Part shown: in pieces, positions 56,840 through 64,000 of the stretch
Numbering within the stretch: the stretch's first letter is position 1
Layout of the letters: the number at the start of each line of letters is the position of its first letter
Assembly (NCBI GenBank): GCA_963822615.1
Contig: CAWGIM010000031.1
Coordinates: forward strand, 49,492 to 113,491
From: Trebonia sp963822615
GTDB taxonomy: Bacteria; Actinomycetota; Actinomycetes; Streptosporangiales; Streptosporangiaceae
Direction of reading: 5' to 3'
DNA: 64,000 nucleotides
Notes under the pieces: generated by a model
The model's database searches: none
Seen by the model: the letters and a program-made list of their open reading frames with translations, nothing else
Told to the model about the DNA's origin: nothing
Translations under genes and position numbers: made by a program

Positions 56840-57547
56840 GTGGACAGCAGCAGGTGCCGGGTGAGAAACGCTCATCCGCATGCGGTCCTGCCTGGTAACG
56901 AGCCGCCCCGAGTACCGCCTGACGGCCAGCTGTGCGGCTTGTTCGCAGTCGATGTCGTCGGGTTCAACGGGCTCATGCGAGATGGTGACATCCAGGAGTA
57001 CGTGCGTAAGTCCATGTACGAGATGCTGTCGGCCTCGTTCAACGCGGCCGGCGTGCCGTGGTCCGGCTGCGTGCACGAGGATCGGGGCGACGGCGTGCTG
57101 GTGGTCATCTCACCCACCATTCCGGTAGCCCGACTGATAGAACCTATCCCTGGTCTGCTTCGAGTCCTTATCCGGCGGCACAATCGCGTATCGGCTGAAG
57201 AGGCCCGCATCCAGCTGCGTGTCGCGGCTCACATCGGACCCGTTCGTCACGACGGCCACGGGCTCGTCGGGCACGACGTTAGCCTCCTCTGCCGGATGCT
57301 AGACGCCAGGCCCCTCAGGCGGATGATCTCAGAATCCGACGCGGAGGTCGGGGTGGTCGTGTCGAGCTATATCTTCACGAATGTAGTTCGCCGTCATCCC
57401 TCTATCCTGGACCCGGCAATGTTTCAGCCTATTCGGGTCAGGGTGAAGGAGACCAGGGAACGGGCGTGGGCCTATATCGTGGGCGCCTTACCGGTTAGCG
57501 TGGCGTGCCCGTTGGCAAAGTCACCATCTACAGCACCGCCCACATGA
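56840..57547 (+). CDS. Class III nucleotide cyclase-like protein
   Basis: A 235-residue protein resembling the class III adenylyl/guanylyl cyclase catalytic domain. Metal-binding aspartates are D38 in LFAVDVVGF and D84 in EDRGDGVLVVI. AAHIGPVRHDGHGLVGHDVSLLCRMLDARPL follows as the usual C-terminal block. The NxxxR transition-state pair appears as S148...R152 (SLLCR), so Asn is replaced, and the Asp that selects adenine is missing. It may be an inactive sensor or a cyclase with unusual product. The last residues (ACPLAKSPSTAPPT) come from the island boundary sequence, so the original C-terminus was lost. GTG at 56840 has GGAG; 56780 is an alternative. Confidence 0.7.
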   Translation: MDSSRCRVRNAHPHAVLPGNEPPRVPPDGQLCGLFAVDVVGFNGLMRDGDIQEYVRKSMYEMLSASFNAAGVPWSGCVHEDRGDGVLVVISPTIPVARLIEPIPGLLRVLIRRHNRVSAEEARIQLRVAAHIGPVRHDGHGLVGHDVSLLCRMLDARPLRRMISESDAEVGVVVSSYIFTNVVRRHPSILDPAMFQPIRVRVKETRERAWAYIVGALPVSVACPLAKSPSTAPPT

Positions 57548-57556
57548 AGAGGATCG
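57526..57556 (+). repeat. Right island-flanking repeat (31 bp)
   Basis: Identical to 55433-55463. It is a remnant of the 3' end of a gene like the one at 53675; the upstream 20 bases match it with third-position changes (VGKVTIYSTAHMKRI in place of VGGVTIYSTAHMKRI), so it is an allelic or paralogous copy and not a simple duplication. Confidence 0.92.
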
Positions 57557-57655
57557 CTAGGGGCCCTGCCGGTACCCCGAACGGGCGGCCCTCCCGCCGC
57601 CCGCTGGCCGGTGGTTGCCTGGTGCGGAAGCTAGCACCACACGAGGAGGCACGAC

Positions 57656-58663
57656 GTGGAAAAGCGCATCCTTGGCTCCGGTGGCCTGTCCGGTGGCCTG
57701 GAGGTTTCCGCTCTCGGGTTCGGCTGCATGGGCATGAGCCAGAGCTTCGGTCCCAACCCGGGTGACCGCGGCCAGATGATGAGCCTGCTGCGGTCCGCGG
57801 TCGAGCTGGGCGTGACGTTCTTTGACACCGCCGAGGTGTACGGGCCGTACGACAACGAGGAGCTCGTCGGCGAGGCCCTCGCCCCGGTCCGCGACCGGGT
57901 GGTCATCGCGACCAAATTCGGCTTCGCGTTCGACGCCTGCGGGCCGCCAGACCGGGCTGTCCAGCCACCCGGAGCACATCAGGCAGGCGGTCGACGGGGC
58001 GCTGCGGCGGCTGCGCACCGACTGGATCGACCTGCTGTACCAGCACCGGGTAGACCCCCAGGTGCCGATTGAGGACGTGGCGGGGACGGTCGGGGAACTG
58101 GTGGCGGCGGGCAAGGTGCGGCACTTCGGCCTGTCCGAGGCCGGCGTGCGCACCATCCGCCGGGCGCACGCGGCGTTCCCGGTTACCGCCCTGCAGAGCG
58201 AGTACTCGCTGTTCTGGCGCGAGCCCGAGGAAGAGATCATCGGGGTGCTTGGCGGAGCTCGGCATCGGCCTGGTCCCGTTCAGCCCGCTCGGCCGGGGCT
58301 TTCTGACCGGCCGGATCGACCAGGCGGCCGAGTTCGGCCCAGGGCGACGTCCGCGCGGTCCTGCCCCGGTTCACCGCGGCGGCCCGGGCGGCCAACCAGG
58401 CCATGGTCGACCTGCTCGGCCGCGTCGCCGAGGACAAGGGCGCCACGCCCGCCCAGGTCGCGCTGGCGTGGCTGCTGGCCCAGCGGCCGTGGATCGCCCC
58501 CATCCCCGGCACCAGGCGGCTTGCCCGGCTGGAAGAGAACCTGGGCGCCGCCGACGTGCAGCTGACACCGGGCGACCTGGCCGCGATCGGTGCCGCCGCG
58601 GACGAGATCACCGTGGTCGGCGAGCGCTACCCCGAGGCCATGCAGCAGATGATCGACCGCTGA
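57656..58663 (+). pseudogene. Aldo/keto reductase with three one-base frame breaks
   Basis: The region would encode a 335-residue NADPH-dependent aldo/keto reductase. All catalytic positions are kept: Asp and Tyr in FFDTAEVYGPYDNEE, Lys in VIATKFGF and His in DLLYQHRVD. The cofactor-binding end IPGTRRLARLEENLGAADVQL is also intact. The frame breaks at three places, and in each removing one G from a short G-run (57941-57943, 58251-58252, 58336-58337) restores a sensible family sequence. Three +1 shifts add up to a return to the first frame. Either the gene has recently decayed or the assembly has three extra Gs. GTG start follows GAGGAGG. Confidence 0.85.
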
Positions 58664-58774
58664 CCCCGGTTCGGCCGTCCGCGAGTATCAACTGGAGAAA
58701 ACGGGCGCCGCATTCTGCGATACTCCATGCGAAGCATGGTCCGGCCCCGCAGGGCCTCGGGGACGGAGAGCGGG

Positions 58775-59485
58775 ATGGGTCGGGTCAGCGGCAGGGCGGC
58801 GCGGAGCGGTATCTGGGTCGGGCTGACAGGGCTGATTGCCCTGCTCGTGACGGGGTGCGGGGCGCTCAGCAGCGGGCTCGGCAGCACCGGGTCGCCGTCA
58901 GGCTCGTCATCTCAGGCATCTTTCGCCGCCACCGCGGCTGGTGCCTCCGGCCCGGTTGCCGGGCCCGGCCCGCAAGCGACGTACCGCGTCCAGCCGCAGC
59001 CCTCGCCCGGCACCTGCCGTTACGTCGTACTTAGCGCGGCCGCTGGCGACTATCTCCCTGACCGGCACTGCACCCCAGGCGCCACCAACCCCCGGGTCAC
59101 CCAGGCTGACCTCGCCTCGACCGTCTGCCGGTCGGGCTACACCGCGGACATCCGCCCGCCCGCGAGCATCACCGGCCGGGAGAAGCGGGCCAGCGAGGCT
59201 GCCTACGGCTTCACCGGGAAGGCAGCAACCACCGAGTACGACCACCTGATTTCGCTTGAGCTTGGCGGTGACCCCAACTCCCCGCTGAACCTGTGGCCGG
59301 AGCCCAACAAGACCCGCGCGGCCGGCATCAACAACCCGAAGGACGGGGTGGAGGACACGCTCAAGGCGCTGGTCTGCAACGCGGTGCACGGGAAGGCCTA
59401 CCTGCCGCTGGCAAAGGCCCAGTACCTGATCGCCACGAACTGGACGACCGCGGTCGCCACCGCGAAAACCGAGTTGGTCGGCTAG
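58775..59485 (+). CDS. HNH-like lipoprotein
   Basis: A 236-residue lipoprotein. A signal peptide ends in the lipobox LLVTGC (Cys about residue 28), then a Ser/Gly/Ala-rich linker follows. The conserved domain has HCTPGATNPRVTQADLASTVCRSGYT and TTEYDHLISLELGGDPNSPLNLWPEPNKTRAAG. DHLISLELGG...NLWPEP resembles the core of HNH endonucleases (D-H...GG...N), but the first catalytic His-Asn pair is incomplete, so nuclease activity is uncertain. Surface-attached members of this family are common in actinobacteria. The ATG at 58775 has GGAG six bases upstream. Confidence 0.72.
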   Translation: MGRVSGRAARSGIWVGLTGLIALLVTGCGALSSGLGSTGSPSGSSSQASFAATAAGASGPVAGPGPQATYRVQPQPSPGTCRYVVLSAAAGDYLPDRHCTPGATNPRVTQADLASTVCRSGYTADIRPPASITGREKRASEAAYGFTGKAATTEYDHLISLELGGDPNSPLNLWPEPNKTRAAGINNPKDGVEDTLKALVCNAVHGKAYLPLAKAQYLIATNWTTAVATAKTELVG

Positions 59486-59523
59486 CGGGATGTCGCGCAT
59501 GGCACGACCAGGCAGGGGCGGCG

Positions 59524-59913
59524 GTGGCCGACGCCGGTGACGTGCGCCGCCTGGCGCTCGCCCTGCCCCAGGTAGAAGAGGTCGAAAGCGAGGGCTTCGA
59601 CTTCCGGGTAGGCGGCAAGGGATTCGTGTGGTCTTACCCGGAGCGCCCGCCCGGGCAGCGGCGGCGCATCCGGACCGACATCGCGGTGCTCTACGTCGGC
59701 GACGAGGGCGAGAAGCAGGCGCTGCTGCTGGGCGAGCCGGACAAGTTCTTCACCGCGCCTGGCTATGACGGCTGGCCGCTGGTCCTGGTCAGGCTGGACG
59801 CGGTGGAACCGGGCAGGCTGGCTGAGCTGGTGACCGACGCGTGGCGGATGCGGGCGCCGAAGGAGCTGGGCGATGAACTTGACCGCCGTGGCCTGGGATC
59901 TTGCCAGCAATGA
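59524..59913 (+). CDS. YjbR/MmcQ-family protein
   Basis: A 129-residue protein of the YjbR family (double-wing, CyaY-like fold). It shows VRRLALALPQVEEVESEGFDFRVGGKGFVWSYPERPPG and LGEPDKFFTAPGYDGWPLVLVRLDAVEPGRLAELVTDAWRMRAPKEL. The PGYDGWPLVLVRLD centre is characteristic. Biochemical role unknown; DNA-binding has been suggested for relatives. GTG start behind an AGGGGCGGCG stretch. It converges with bkdC. Confidence 0.82.
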   Translation: MADAGDVRRLALALPQVEEVESEGFDFRVGGKGFVWSYPERPPGQRRRIRTDIAVLYVGDEGEKQALLLGEPDKFFTAPGYDGWPLVLVRLDAVEPGRLAELVTDAWRMRAPKELGDELDRRGLGSCQQ

Positions 59914-59927
59914 GAGGCGGCCCGGCC

Positions 59928-61211
59928 TCACGTCACGATGCTCAGTTCCGGTCGCTCGAGCAGCCGTCCGATGTGAGCCAGCAGCTTGGAGCCGAGTTCA
60001 CCGTCGACCAGGCGGTGGTCGAAGGACAGGGCCAGCGTTAGGACCGGCCGCAGCCGTACCTTGCCCTTGTGCGCCCAGGGCCGCTCGGCGATCCGGCCGA
60101 CGCCGAGGATTGCCGCCTCGCCCGGATTCAGGATCGGGGTCGCGCCGTCCACGCCGAAGACGCCGAAATTGGTGATCGTGAACGTGCCCTGCCGCAGCCG
60201 TTCCTGGGTGGTCTTCCCTGCTCGCGCGGTGGCGGTCAGCTCGGCCAGCGCAGCCGCCAGGGCGCGGCCGGTCAGCTGGTTGGCAGCCGGGATGTTGGGC
60301 ACCACCAGGCCCCGGGGGGTAGCGGCGGCGATCCCCAGGTTGACGTCACGGAACTGCACGATCTCGTTGGTATCGGCCCGCCAGCTGGCGTTCGCCTCCG
60401 GGTGGGCGGCCAGCGCGTGGAGGACGGCCCGTGCGATCAGCAGGAGCGGCGTCAGCCGGACATCCCGGTAGGACGGGTCATCCCGCAGCGTTTCCAGCAG
60501 TCGCAGCGAGCGCTTCACGTCGACCGTCAGCCACTCGGTCACGTGCGGAGCGGTGAACGCGCTCGCGACCACCGCCGCCGCGGTGTGCTTGCGGATCCCG
60601 TGGATCGGCGTGCGGATCTCGGCCGGCGGCGCCCCCGGCTCCGCCGGCCGGCCCGGCCGGCGGTTCTCGCTCGCCTGCTGGACGTCCTGCCGCGTGACGT
60701 GGCCCCGGGTTCCCGTCGGCTCGACCGTTGTCAGGTCCACGCCGAGGTTCCTGGCTAGCTTGCGTACCGGCGGGGGAGCCAGCGGGCGGTGGATCCCGGA
60801 GGGGCTCGCGGGCGTGCCGGGGCGACTGCGGACGGGGACCGCGGGAGGGCGGCGCGGCCGCCGCGCCACGTTCGTCCGGGTCGGCCCGTAGCCGACGAGG
60901 ACCTCGGGCCGCTCCTCGGGGACGGCCGCCGCGGGGACGGCCGCCGCGGGGGCAGCCGGGACCGCGGCCGGATCGCCGATGGCGATGATGGGCGTCCCTA
61001 CCTCGACCGTCTGGCCCGCCTCAGCGAGCAGCGCCAGGACCGTGCCCGGGAACGGGGACGGCAACTCGACGACGGCCTTCGCTGTTTCTACCTCGACCAG
61101 GGTGTCGTTGGTCAAGACGGTGTCGCCGACGGCAACCCGCCAGGCCACGATCTCCGCTTCGGTGAGCCCCTCGCCGACATCGGGCAGGCGGAACTGGTTA
61201 ATCTCGGCCAT
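59928..61211 (-). CDS. bkdC: Branched-chain 2-oxoacid dehydrogenase E2 (lipoamide acyltransferase)
   Basis: A 427-residue E2 core protein. The lipoyl domain is at the N-terminus with the lipoylated Lys in EVETAKAVVELPS (about residue 44). An Ala/Pro-rich linker leads to the E1/E3-binding domain (PPVRKLARNLGVDLTTVEPTGTRGHVTRQDV, about 145-180). The catalytic acyltransferase domain ends with LALSFDHRLVDGELGSKLL, whose His and Asp are catalytic. The ETAKA lipoyl motif is usual in branched-chain complexes, where ETDKA marks pyruvate/2-oxoglutarate forms. It is the third gene of the bkd operon, 15 bases after bkdB. No E3 is in the window. Confidence 0.95.
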   Translation of the reverse strand: MAEINQFRLPDVGEGLTEAEIVAWRVAVGDTVLTNDTLVEVETAKAVVELPSPFPGTVLALLAEAGQTVEVGTPIIAIGDPAAVPAAPAAAVPAAAVPEERPEVLVGYGPTRTNVARRPRRPPAVPVRSRPGTPASPSGIHRPLAPPPVRKLARNLGVDLTTVEPTGTRGHVTRQDVQQASENRRPGRPAEPGAPPAEIRTPIHGIRKHTAAAVVASAFTAPHVTEWLTVDVKRSLRLLETLRDDPSYRDVRLTPLLLIARAVLHALAAHPEANASWRADTNEIVQFRDVNLGIAAATPRGLVVPNIPAANQLTGRALAAALAELTATARAGKTTQERLRQGTFTITNFGVFGVDGATPILNPGEAAILGVGRIAERPWAHKGKVRLRPVLTLALSFDHRLVDGELGSKLLAHIGRLLERPELSIVT

Positions 61212-61226
61212 GGCGATCCCGGCGGG

Positions 61227-62240
61227 TCAGTAGGAGTAGGTGGCGTCGACGGCATCGAGTACGCGGTCGATGTCGGGCAGGTACAGCCGCTCGGCCCGGG
61301 CCGGCGGGTACGGCACGTTGTAGCCGCAGACGCGCTGCACTGGTGCCTCGAGCGCGGTAAAGCACCGCTCGGTCAGCGCGGCCGCGATCTCGGCCCCGAG
61401 GCCGACGAACGACGGCGCCTCGTGGATCACCACCGCCCGCCCGGTCTTGCGCACCGACCGCTCGAGCAGCGGCAGGTCGATCGGGGATAGCGAGCGCAGG
61501 TCGATGACCTCGTACGAGCGACCCTCGCCGGCCGCGACCGTGGCCGCGTCGAGGGCGGTTCGCACGGTTGGCCCGTAGGCAATCAGGGTCACGTCGTCGC
61601 CCTGGCGGGCTAGCCGGGCCGCGTCCAGCCCGGGCGCGCTGCCGGGCACCGGCCCGACCGCCACGTCGGCCTTGTCCCAGTACCGCTGCTTGGGCTCGTA
61701 GAAGATCACCGGGTCGTCGCACGCGACGGCCTGCTGGATCATCCAGTGCGCATCGGCCGGGCTGGCGCAGGCGACGACGCGCAGTCCCGCGGTGTGGCAG
61801 AAGTAGGCCTCGTTGGACTCGCTGTGGTGCTCGACCGCGCCGATGCCGCCGCCCACCGGGATCCTGATGGTGACGGGCAGGCTCAGCCGCCCGTTTGACC
61901 GGGCTCGCATCTTGGCTAGCTGCGAGACGATCTGGTCGAAGGCGGGGTAGACGAACCCGTCGAACTGGATCTCGCACACCGGGCGGTAGCCGCGCAGCGC
62001 CAGCCCGATCGCCGTGCCGACGATTCCCGACTCGGCCAGCAGGCTGTCCACCACCCGGTCGGCTCCGAAGGCGTCCTGCAGGCCCGCGGTCACCCGGAAC
62101 ACGCCGCCGAGACGGCCGATGTCCTCGCCGACCAGCATGACCGTGTCGTCGTCGGCCATTGCCTGGCGCAGCCCGGCATTGATTGCGGCGCCGAGGGTGA
62201 GCGTCGTCAGCGGCGGGGCCGTGCTACCGGGCATGGTCAT
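61227..62240 (-). CDS. bkdB: Branched-chain 2-oxoacid dehydrogenase E1 beta subunit
   Basis: A 337-residue beta subunit. Key segments are MLVGEDIGRLGGVFRVTAGLQDAFGADRVVDSLLAESGIVGTAIGLALRGYRPVCEIQFDGF, RIPVGGGIGAVEHHSESNEAYFCHTAGLRVV and VIDLRSLSPIDLPLLERSVRKTGRAVVIHEAPSFVGLGAEIAA, which fit BkdB/PdhB. GGGIGAVEHHSES is the branched-chain variant. The ATG at 62240 lies inside the last codons of bkdA and has AGGAG seven bases upstream, so the two are translationally coupled. With bkdA it forms the TPP-dependent E1 that decarboxylates branched-chain 2-oxoacids, giving acyl-CoA starters for branched fatty acids. Confidence 0.94.
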   Translation of the reverse strand: MTMPGSTAPPLTTLTLGAAINAGLRQAMADDDTVMLVGEDIGRLGGVFRVTAGLQDAFGADRVVDSLLAESGIVGTAIGLALRGYRPVCEIQFDGFVYPAFDQIVSQLAKMRARSNGRLSLPVTIRIPVGGGIGAVEHHSESNEAYFCHTAGLRVVACASPADAHWMIQQAVACDDPVIFYEPKQRYWDKADVAVGPVPGSAPGLDAARLARQGDDVTLIAYGPTVRTALDAATVAAGEGRSYEVIDLRSLSPIDLPLLERSVRKTGRAVVIHEAPSFVGLGAEIAAALTERCFTALEAPVQRVCGYNVPYPPARAERLYLPDIDRVLDAVDATYSY

Positions 62241-63369
62241 CAAACGACTCCTGGTAGGTCGTGTAGCCTTCCCGCTCCTCCCGCAGGGAGGCGGGCTCGG
62301 CGGCGAAGGTGTTGCGAAAGGTGTCCTCGAGCCGGGGCGGCGGCAGGGCGAGGCAGGCCTCGCGGGTCTGCACCGCGAGGGCATCCGCCTCCGATTCCAG
62401 CGCCTGGTAAAAGCCTGGCTCGGCCCAGCCCCGCGCGTCCAGCAGGGCCCGCAGCCGGGCGATCGGGTCACGTGCCTGCCAGCGCGCGACCTCGTCGGCT
62501 GCCCGGTAGATATCGGGGTTGTCAGAGGTCGAGTGCCCGGCCATCCGGTAGGTCACGGCCTCGATGAAAGCCGGCCGCCCGCCTGCTCGCACCGAGGCGG
62601 CGGCAGCCCTGGTCGCCGCGTGCACACCGAGCACGTCGTTCCCGTCGACCAGGGCCGATCGCAGGCCGAAGCCCGCGGCCCGCTGGTGCAGGCGGGTGCT
62701 GCTCTGAGCGGAGGACGGCGTGGAAATCGCCCACTGGTTGTTCTGGCAGAAGAAGATGACCGGCGCGTTGCTGGCGGCGGCCCAGTTGAATGCCTCGTTG
62801 GCGTCGCCCTGGCTGGCCGCGCCGTCGCCGAAGTAGACCAGCACGATGTCGTCGACCAGCGGATCGCGCTTACGGTCGCGGGCCACGCCGAGCGCGTACC
62901 CGGTCGCGTGCAGTAGCTGGGTGGCCAGCACGAGCGAGTAAATGTGGAAGTTGTGAGCTTGCGGGTCCCAGCCCGAGTGCGAGCAGCCTCGCCACTGTGC
63001 GAGCAGCCCGGCCGGGTCTACGCCGCGGCACAGCGCGGCCGCCTGCTCCCGGTAGGACGGGAACACGTAGTCGCCGTCGTTCAGCCCGCGAATGCTGCCC
63101 ACCTGCGCTGCCTCCTGCCCCCGGCAGGACAGCCAGAGGCCAAGCTCGCCCTGCCGCTGCAGGTGGTGGGCCTCCTGGTCCAGCCGGCGGCCGAGCACCA
63201 TGTCGCGGTACAGGCCGCACGCCAGCCCGGGCGTCACGTCGAGGGAGAGCCCGGGCGAGCTGCGGAGCGTGCCGTCCGCCGCGAGCAGGCCGGGCAGCGC
63301 CTCGCCGGCCTCGCCCTCCTCGCGAGCCGCGTCGGCGGCAGCCTGGGGGTGCAGCAGTTGTCCCGTCAC
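62224..63369 (-). CDS. bkdA: Branched-chain 2-oxoacid dehydrogenase E1 alpha subunit
   Basis: A 381-residue alpha subunit. The TPP-binding motif GDGAASQGDANEAFNWAAASNAPVIFFCQNNQWAIST (GDG...NN) is near residue 195. HNFHIYSLVLATQLLHATGYALG and FIEAVTYRMAGHSTSDNPDIYRAADEV are typical of the branched-chain group; the phosphorylation-loop region has ...HSTSD.... The GTG start at 63369 follows GGAAGGA. It is the first gene of the leftward bkdABC operon and is divergent from the Lrp-type regulator, with two dyads between them. Confidence 0.95.
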   Translation of the reverse strand: MTGQLLHPQAAADAAREEGEAGEALPGLLAADGTLRSSPGLSLDVTPGLACGLYRDMVLGRRLDQEAHHLQRQGELGLWLSCRGQEAAQVGSIRGLNDGDYVFPSYREQAAALCRGVDPAGLLAQWRGCSHSGWDPQAHNFHIYSLVLATQLLHATGYALGVARDRKRDPLVDDIVLVYFGDGAASQGDANEAFNWAAASNAPVIFFCQNNQWAISTPSSAQSSTRLHQRAAGFGLRSALVDGNDVLGVHAATRAAAASVRAGGRPAFIEAVTYRMAGHSTSDNPDIYRAADEVARWQARDPIARLRALLDARGWAEPGFYQALESEADALAVQTREACLALPPPRLEDTFRNTFAAEPASLREEREGYTTYQESFDDHAR

Positions 63370-63437
63370 GCGCGTCCTTCCGCCCGGTTTAGGGTCAGTG
63401 TGCTTGGCCGCTCGACGGGGCGCAACAGTCGGGAACT

Positions 63438-63485
63438 CGATTGACCTCAATCGGCAACTTAGTGGCAAATATGTCCCCTATTTGC
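63438..63485. promoter_or_regulatory. Two dyads between bkdA and the Lrp regulator
   Basis: CGATTG-ACCT-CAATCG (63438-63453) and GCAAATA-TGTCCCC-TATTTGC (63465-63485) are both perfect. The second overlaps the putative -35 box TTGCTC (63482-63487) of the regulator. They are probable Lrp/AsnC binding sites controlling both directions. Confidence 0.7.
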
Positions 63486-63505
63486 TCGCTGATCGTTGCC
63501 TCGTA

Positions 63506-63518
63506 CATAGTCTTTGTT
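63506..63518 (+). promoter_or_regulatory. Leaderless -10 box of the Lrp regulator
   Basis: CATAGT (63506-63511), 18 bp after TTGCTC, is followed by seven bases and the GTG at 63519. Confidence 0.5.
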
Positions 63519-63965
63519 GTGAGCAAGACGCAACTAGACGACATTGACCGCCAGATCCTGGCCCTGCTGCGATCCGATGCCCGCCGCAGCCTGCGGGACA
63601 TCGGCGACCGGGTGGGACTCTCGGTGGCGCCGGTCAAGCGCCGTATCGACCGCCTCGAGGCGGCCGGCGTGATCCTGGGCTACACCGCCCGGGTCGATCT
63701 CGCGGCGTTCGGCGGTGAGCTGGAGGCGGTCGTCGAGCTGCGGGTCGAAGGCACCATGGAACTGGACACGATCGTGTCGGCGGTGTCCGAGGTGCCGGAG
63801 GCGACCGAGGTGCTGACAATCGCAGGCGACCCGGACGCGCTGGTACTCGTCAGGGCCGAGAACATTCACGACCTGCAGCGGGTGGTTAATCGGCTCCGCA
63901 CGTCCGGTCAGGTGATCGGGACCAGGACGCTGGTCGTGCTCGGCCGATGGAACCGCTCGGCCTGA
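63519..63965 (+). CDS. bkdR: Lrp/AsnC-family regulator (BkdR-like)
   Basis: A 148-residue regulator. The N-terminal AsnC-type HTH is LDDIDRQILALLRSDARRSLRDIGDRVGLSVAPVKRRIDRLEAAGVILGY. The C-terminal RAM ligand-binding domain has AVVELRVEGTMELDTIVSAVSEVPEATEVLTIAGDPDALVLVRAENIHDLQRVVNRL. The normal Lrp length favours GTG 63519 over longer starts. Its divergent position to bkdABC, with two dyads between, fits a BkdR regulator that senses branched-chain amino acids. The gene name is given by context. Confidence 0.9.
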   Translation: MSKTQLDDIDRQILALLRSDARRSLRDIGDRVGLSVAPVKRRIDRLEAAGVILGYTARVDLAAFGGELEAVVELRVEGTMELDTIVSAVSEVPEATEVLTIAGDPDALVLVRAENIHDLQRVVNRLRTSGQVIGTRTLVVLGRWNRSA

Positions 63966-64000
63966 CCTGCGGAGACGATAGTGCGCTTCATGATTTCGGT

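Noticed and set aside
55470..57556. Integrative conjugative element or prophage
   Set aside because: The flanking repeats resemble attachment sites, but there is no integrase, excisionase, tRNA target or phage gene in the 2-kb island.
57505..57765. An 86-codon frame starting VGKVTIYSTAHMKRI
   Set aside because: It is the relic of a 3' gene end next to the island, followed by unrelated intergenic sequence; no start signal.
59293..59523. N-terminal extension of the YjbR protein
   Set aside because: The frame upstream of 59524 is antisense-like sequence overlapping the lipoprotein gene in another frame, and YjbR proteins begin at the conserved region.

Overview
The window is very GC-rich DNA (roughly 70 % or more by eye) densely packed with short-spaced genes on both strands. 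GTG starts are frequent, and gene families such as WhiJ-type XRE/DUF397 pairs, Scr1/DUF5753-type regulators, DUF1707, PspC, NlpC/P60 and the BkdABC dehydrogenase point to a filamentous or soil-type actinobacterium. No rRNA, tRNA, CRISPR array, transposase or integrase was recognised. A striking global feature is that about twenty genes have a TANNNT-like -10 box only 6-8 bases before an ATG or GTG, the signature of leaderless mRNAs.

Layout. 1-3392: a leftward coxL-coxS-coxM operon for a molybdenum hydroxylase of the form II CO dehydrogenase class (coxM is cut by the window edge). 3472-7703: a Clp-N/HTH protein behind a double operator, and a large SNF2 helicase with a SWIM-like zinc motif. 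7843-11020: SixA-type phosphatase, universal stress protein, small XRE regulator, an unknown membrane protein and an FBP-type zinc protein. 11068-17916: acetyl-CoA synthetase, STAS anti-anti-sigma factor, MreB-like protein, FtsH and a membrane protein. 18027-24031: Lgt, YbaK, a hypothetical, a yeast-type cytosine deaminase, a MoxR/VWA (CoxD/CoxE-like) pair and DedA. 24084-26755: OmpR-type two-component system and a DUF2064 transferase. 26808-31901: two L,D-transpeptidase lipoproteins around a 68-residue membrane peptide, then Lnt. With Lgt upstream, this makes the region rich in lipoprotein and cell-wall functions.

31914-39445: a possibly structured leader and small membrane protein, a GGDEF diguanylate cyclase, an EcsC-like alanine-rich protein, an MFS exporter, a divergent ProA, and an ECF sigma factor with its membrane partner. 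39834-46744: HTH protein, MarR regulator, channel-like protein, zinc-ribbon membrane protein, a large HerA-like protein with a ruined P-loop, DUF1707 and PspC proteins. 46887-55468: PspC-type histidine kinase with LuxR response regulator, a hypothetical, an NYN nuclease, an NlpC/P60 hydrolase and a GT2-methyltransferase-membrane protein group probably acting on cell-surface glycans.

55470-57556 is a clearly AT-richer island: DUF397 and XRE/DUF5753 genes face a class III cyclase-like gene across an operator region. The island is bracketed by two copies of the 3' end of the preceding membrane-protein gene, so it looks horizontally inserted. After it come an aldo/keto reductase with three one-base frame breaks, an HNH-like lipoprotein, a YjbR protein and the branched-chain 2-oxoacid dehydrogenase operon bkdABC with its divergent Lrp/AsnC regulator.

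The most unusual non-coding elements are two very long perfect palindromes (46 bp at 10379 and 54 bp at 39682) that share a common core, and several tandem duplications that sit exactly across stop codons.
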